Below, piece by piece: positions 12,801 through 18,800 of a stretch of DNA of 64,000 nt (positions are counted from its first letter, which is position 1; every line of letters starts with the position of its first letter). This DNA comes from VAZQ01 sp963721005. GTDB taxonomy: Bacteria > Pseudomonadota > Alphaproteobacteria > Rhizobiales > Xanthobacteraceae. The notes below the pieces were generated by a model that searched no databases, was not told the DNA's origin, and saw only the letters and a program-made list of their open reading frames with translations. A program made the translations under genes and the position numbers. The stretch covers positions 372,001-436,000 of the forward strand of contig CAVRHR010000006.1 in assembly GCA_963721005.1 (NCBI GenBank). The letters are read 5' to 3'.

Positions 12801-15800
12801 GTCGATCGTCAACGGAATCGCCGATCCGCGGTTCAATGCGACCAATCAGACGGTCACGTTCAACGCGTCGAACTGGTACATCCCGATATCCATCAAGCTG
12901 TCCGCCAATCTGAGCTTTGTGCAGCCGACCGATCCGTCGCAGGCCAGCACGACGGTCATGACGTTCCCAAATCAGCCGCACACCCTCTCGCTGATCCAGG
13001 GGCCGCTGTTCATCGAAGGCGGCGTCGGCACGATCAACCGCTCGCTCGCCGCCGCGGTTGCGTTGCCCTACGAGACCGACAATCCGCCGGCCGTCGACAA
13101 GGTGGTCTCGACCAACTCAAACGCAATCGACATCCTGAAGGTTTATGACGACGGCGCCGGCGGCACGCAGCCCTATACGCCGCAGACCGGAACGCTCACC
13201 AGCAACACGATCACCGGCCTCGATCTGCTGACGGGTGTGGCGATCAACTACGATGGCCTGCAGACCGTCCAAGTGCTGCTCGGCCAGGGCAACGACCATT
13301 TCACCGTCGCCAGCACCGATCCGTCGACGATGACCATCATCGAGGGCGGCGGCGGGTCCAACACCATCACCGTGACCGGAAGCACCGGGCCGCTGGTGAT
13401 CTACGGCAACGAAAGCGCCTCCGGGGCGGAATATTCTTCGGCGCCGGGCGCCATCAACGGCACCGGCTATTCGTTCGCCAATTTCGGCACCGATACCATC
13501 GACGCGTCGGGCGCAACCGGGATCACCGTGATCGTCGGCGGTCCCAAGCACGACGACCTCACCGGCGGCAGCGGAACCAACTGGATCGCCGGCGGCGAGG
13601 GCGACGATACGATCATCGCGTCCGGAACCGCCAACTACATCTTCGGCAATTCCAGCTTCACGGTCGATCCGCTGACCCGGCTGATGACCATCGACAACAG
13701 CATTTTGAAGATGGATGGCGGTGTCCTGTCGGCCGGCGTCGATACCATTACGGTGACCGGAAGCGGCAGCAGCACCGTATTCGGCGACTACGGCACTGTG
13801 GATATCGTGGGACAGGCGAACGGCGTGGTCGACCCGTTCAGCAGCCTCGGAGCGCAGATCATCACGCAGATGGCTTCCGCCAATACGTCGCTGGGCGGAG
13901 ATGACAAGATCACCGTCGGCAACAACGATGTGATCATCGGCGGGGCGGGCGCGGACACCATCATTGTCGGCGCGTCCGGCTCCGACGTCATCATCGGCGA
14001 TGATGGTGAGATCGATTTCACCTACAATTCCGTGATCCACGCCAATGTGCTGACCTCGATCGAGAGCACCAATTCGGCGCATGGCGGCGCCGATACGATC
14101 GCCGGGCCCAGGGACATCCACGGCAACTACACGCCCGGCGGCGGCAGCAACAGCATCATCATCGGCGGTATCGGCGGCGACACGATCGATGTCGGCGGCA
14201 CCAACAACACGATCATCGGCGACGACGGCCGGGCGACCTATGACGCCACCACCGGCAAGCTCACCGCGATCACCACGCAAGACCCGGCGATCGGCGGCGC
14301 CGACATCATCAACGTGACCGGCGGCGGCAATGCCATCCTGGGCGGCTTCGGCGCCGACCAGATCACCATCGGTGGCGGCAGCAACGTGGTCTTGGGCGAC
14401 AACGGCTACGCGGATTTCACCGCTGCCGGCGTTCTCACCTTCATCACCACGAGCGACCAGACTGAGGGTGGCGACGATACCATCGAGGTCGACGGCAACG
14501 GCAACAACGAGATCCTCGGCGGGTCCGGCGCCGACCAGATCACCATCAACGGCGACGGTCGCAACATCATCTTCGGCGACAACGGCGACGCGTCTTTCGA
14601 TGCGACGACCGGCAATCTCACCAAGATCGAGACGATCGGCGAGCTCTCCGCGGCGGCGGGCGCGGTCCCGAGCGTGGAATCGAGCACCAGCGGCACCATT
14701 TACGGCGGTGACGACACCATCAAGGTGGGCAACGGCAATAACGTGATCGTCGGCGGCTTGGGCGCCGACGGCATCACCACCGGCACAGGAAGCGACGTTA
14801 TTCTCGGCGACAGCGGCGCCGCGAATTTCAGCGTGACGACCGGCCTGGTCTCGATCTTGTCCACTTTCGGCAGCGTGGCGCCAAGCGGCAACAATCCCGA
14901 TAGCGGGACGTCGAGCAACGACGTCATCACGCTCGGTGGCGGCGACAATGTCGTGATCGGCGGCGCGGGTGCCGACCAGATCGTGGTCGGGAGCACCGGC
15001 GCCAATGTCGTGATCGGCGACGATGGCGAGGCCGACTACACCGCAGGGATCCTGACCAAGATATTCTCGACCGACGTCGCCATCGGCGGCGCCGACAGCA
15101 TCACCGGCCCGACCGTGAACAGCGTGGTCCAGCCCGGAGGATCCGGCAACAACATCGCCATCGGCGGCGTCGGCGGCGATACGATCACGCTCGGCGGTAG
15201 TAACAACACCATCATCGGCGACAACGGCGAGGCCGACTTCGGCGCCACCGGGCTGCGGGCCACGATCAAGACCACCGACTCGCTCAACGGCAGCGGCGAC
15301 GCCATCACAGTCACCGGCGGTGGCAACGTGATCTTCGGCGGTTTGGGCGCGGACATCATCAAGGTACAGACGGTCAATGTCGCACCGTCCGGCAACGTGA
15401 TCGTCGGGGACGATGGTTCCGCTACCTTCACGGCCGGCGTGCTGACCCATATCACGACTGCTGATCCCTCGATCGGAGGCGACGATCAGATCACGACCGG
15501 GGAGGGCAACAACGTGGTCGTGGGCGGCTTCGGCGCCGATCAGATCACGGTCGGCGACGGCAACAACATCATCCTGGGCGACAACGGCGCGGCCGACCTG
15601 TCCGCCGCCGGCGTCCTGCTCTCGATCCAAAGCAGCGATCCGGCTTATGGCGGCGAAGACGTGATCCTGACCGGCAACGGCCGCAATGTCGTCATGGGCG
15701 GCTCGGCGGCGGATCAGATCACGACCGGCACCGGCGACAACGTCATCCTCGGCGACAACGGCATCGCGACCTTCACGGCCGGTGTCCTGACCGTGATCCA

Positions 15801-18800
15801 GAGCACCGACACTTCGATCGGCGGCGACGACAGCATCAAGACCGGCGGCGGCAACAATGTGGTAATCGGCGGCCTCGGCGCCGATAGCATCACCACGTTC
15901 GGCGGCAACGACGTGATCCTCGGCGACAGCGGTTATGCGCAATTCAGCAACGCCGGAAACCTGTTGGTTATCTACACCACCAGTCCGGATGCCACTTTCG
16001 GGGGAACCAAGGACACCGGCACCAGCAGCAACGACGTCATCAATGCGGGCAACGGCGACAATGTGGTGCTCGGCGGCGTCGGCGGCGACCAGATCACTAC
16101 CGGGTCGGGCGTGGATTTCATCCTCGGCGACAATGGTTATGCCGATTTCACCTATGTGGGAGCGCTGCGTACCCCCAACCACGTGCTGAGCACGGATCCG
16201 ACGCTTGGCGGCGACGACATCATCCATTCCGGCACCGGCAACGACCTGATATTCGGCGAGACCGGCAACGATACGATCTACGGGGAGGGTGGCAACGACG
16301 TCATCTTCGGCGATTTCGCCTCCTACGACGCATCGCGGGCGGCGACCGCGCGGGCGCTCTCGACGTTCACCGGTATCGCGGATGGCGGCGGCAACGACAC
16401 CATCTACGGCGGCAATGGCGATTCCTATATCGTCGGCGGCCAGGGCGACGATCACATCTATGCGGGGACCGGCGACAACGACATCATCGGCGACAACAAC
16501 ACGCCGGGCGGCACGGTCGGCAACGACACTATCTATGGCGGCACCGGCAATGACGTCATTCTGGGCGACAACGGCCAGATCTACCGCCAGGTGCTGGTGG
16601 ACGACTGGCGCAACATGGTGTGGGCGCGCGACCCGGCGCCGTTCAACGATCTCATCCGCCAGGTTGCGACTTACGACGAGCTAACGGGCGGCAACGACTA
16701 TATTTCTGGCGGCAAGGGCATGGACCGGCTGTTCGGCGAGGCCGGCAACGATACCATCATTGCCGGCAGCGGGAGCGCGGAGATCATCGGTGGTCTCGGC
16801 TTCAACAACATCAACGGGGGCTCGGGTAACGACATCATCATTGCTGGCGAGGGAAAGATCGAGCGCGCCCTCAACCCGGACGGCACTCCGTTGCTCAACA
16901 CCGACGGCACCTGGCATCGCGACGTGGTGCTGGAGCAGGTGGGCTCGATCACCGGCACGGTCGCCATCAACTCGGCCGGGCATGCATTGCAGCCCAATCT
17001 CGCCTCGAGCTTGGTCAATGCCGACATGGTCCTGCTTGCCGGCGCCTATGATTCGAGCGGCGCAAAGATCGTCAATTCCGACGACAATTCCTGGCAGACC
17101 GATGCTTTGCTGGTGAATCTGGCGACCGTTACCGGCAGCACCATCGTGGGCGGCAGCGGCAACGACGTCATCTTCGGTACGCTCGGCAACGACACTATCA
17201 CCGGCGGCAGCGGCAATGACGTCATCTTCGGCGACCGGGCGTCGAACACGGTGTCCTACGCTACCGACATTCCGCACATCGTGAACGGTGTCCTGATCGT
17301 CGATGCGACCGGCGTGGCATTGTCGCTGCCCACCAACGGGCAGCTTGTCACACCGGCCGTCAACCTCCTGCCGGCGGCGCTGACGGCCGGAATGCCGCAA
17401 GTCGAGCTCGGGCCCGCAACCGACGCCGGCTCGCTGCGCGCCATGGCGCAGAGCGGCGATCTGACGCGCATTGACGGGTCCACCCTTCGGGTCTACGCCT
17501 CCGTGGTTCCCGACCTGATCCACAACAAGAACGCACTGCCCGGCTCGGACATCATCAATGCCGGCAGTGGTAATGACGTCATTTTCGGCGACTACGGGCT
17601 GATCGGTGCGCTCCCCACCACCGGGGTGGCGGCGATCGACACCCAGCTGCAGGGTCTCTCGGTCTCCATGCTGGGATTGATCGACGGCTTCTCGGCGCTG
17701 TCCACCGCGCAGGACGCTCTCGATTCGCTCGGCACCCCGACCCGGCCGTTCACCATCAGTGCCGGCAACGACACTATCACCGGCAGCGGCACCGAGACGA
17801 TCTTCGGCGGCGGCGGCGAGTATCTGGTGCCGGGCGTGTCGTTCCCGATGGATCCCGCCTCGGCATCCGGCAATGCGCTCGCCTTCGACAGCTACCTGCT
17901 CGATATGCAGCAGGTCGTCGGCGACATGTCCTTTGTCACGCACGAGGCGGGCGAGCAGGCCATCAGCACATTCGCCACCCAGACCGGCTTCTCCGGCTCG
18001 GTCTCGGGCCAGCTGCGCCCCGCCACCCATATGCTGAACCTCGACAACAACACCATCGACCTGAGCGCCAGCTCCGGCAACAATCTCGTGGTCGGCGGCA
18101 TCGCCTTCGTGGTGATGCCGGGGGTTGCGACGCCGGCAGGGTCCGCCGTGAGCGTCGATGCCGGCGCGCTTGCGCAGCTCGAGTCCACCCGCGAGGCGGC
18201 ACTCGCGGCGCATTTTGCCGCCAATCATCCGTTCACGGCGGACAATGGCGCGGCGGCGCAATGGCTGTTCGGTCAAACTGCCGGATTCCAGCTCAATATC
18301 GGCAACGATCGCATCACCGGGGGCTCCGGGGCCGATACCCTGATCGGCGACAATGCACTGATCCTGGATCCGGTAAGCGAAACCGCGAGCCCCGGGGGCT
18401 CTGCGAGCAGCGTGCAAGCCATCATGGTGACGGCGGTCGATCGCCTGTTCCTCGGCGCGTACTCTGCCTTGAGCGCGACCAACGCGGCCTTCGGGGCGCA
18501 GGCGACGCTGGCGCGCAGCGGGGCGGCCGATTGGTCCCTGGGCGAGGGTTACGTCTTCCGCGCCGGCATTACGCTCGACAGCGACACCATCGATGGCGGT
18601 GGCGGCAACGACCACATCTATGGCGACATGGCGGTCATCCTACCGCAGATGGCGGCCGCGGGTATCGGCACGGTCGGGACATTCGGTGCCTATCCGTCAA
18701 GCGAGCTCGGCGGTACGCCGGAGGCCAACTACAACTACGTTTACGGCTTCGGGCCGTTCGGGTCGCTGCACCCGTGGAGCGCGCCGACAGCGACGTCGCC

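Noticed and set aside
13117..16455. 1112-codon open frame on the minus strand
   Set aside because: It is a shadow of the RTX array; its repeats of VVAEDDVVA type are just the reverse reading of the plus-strand repeats.
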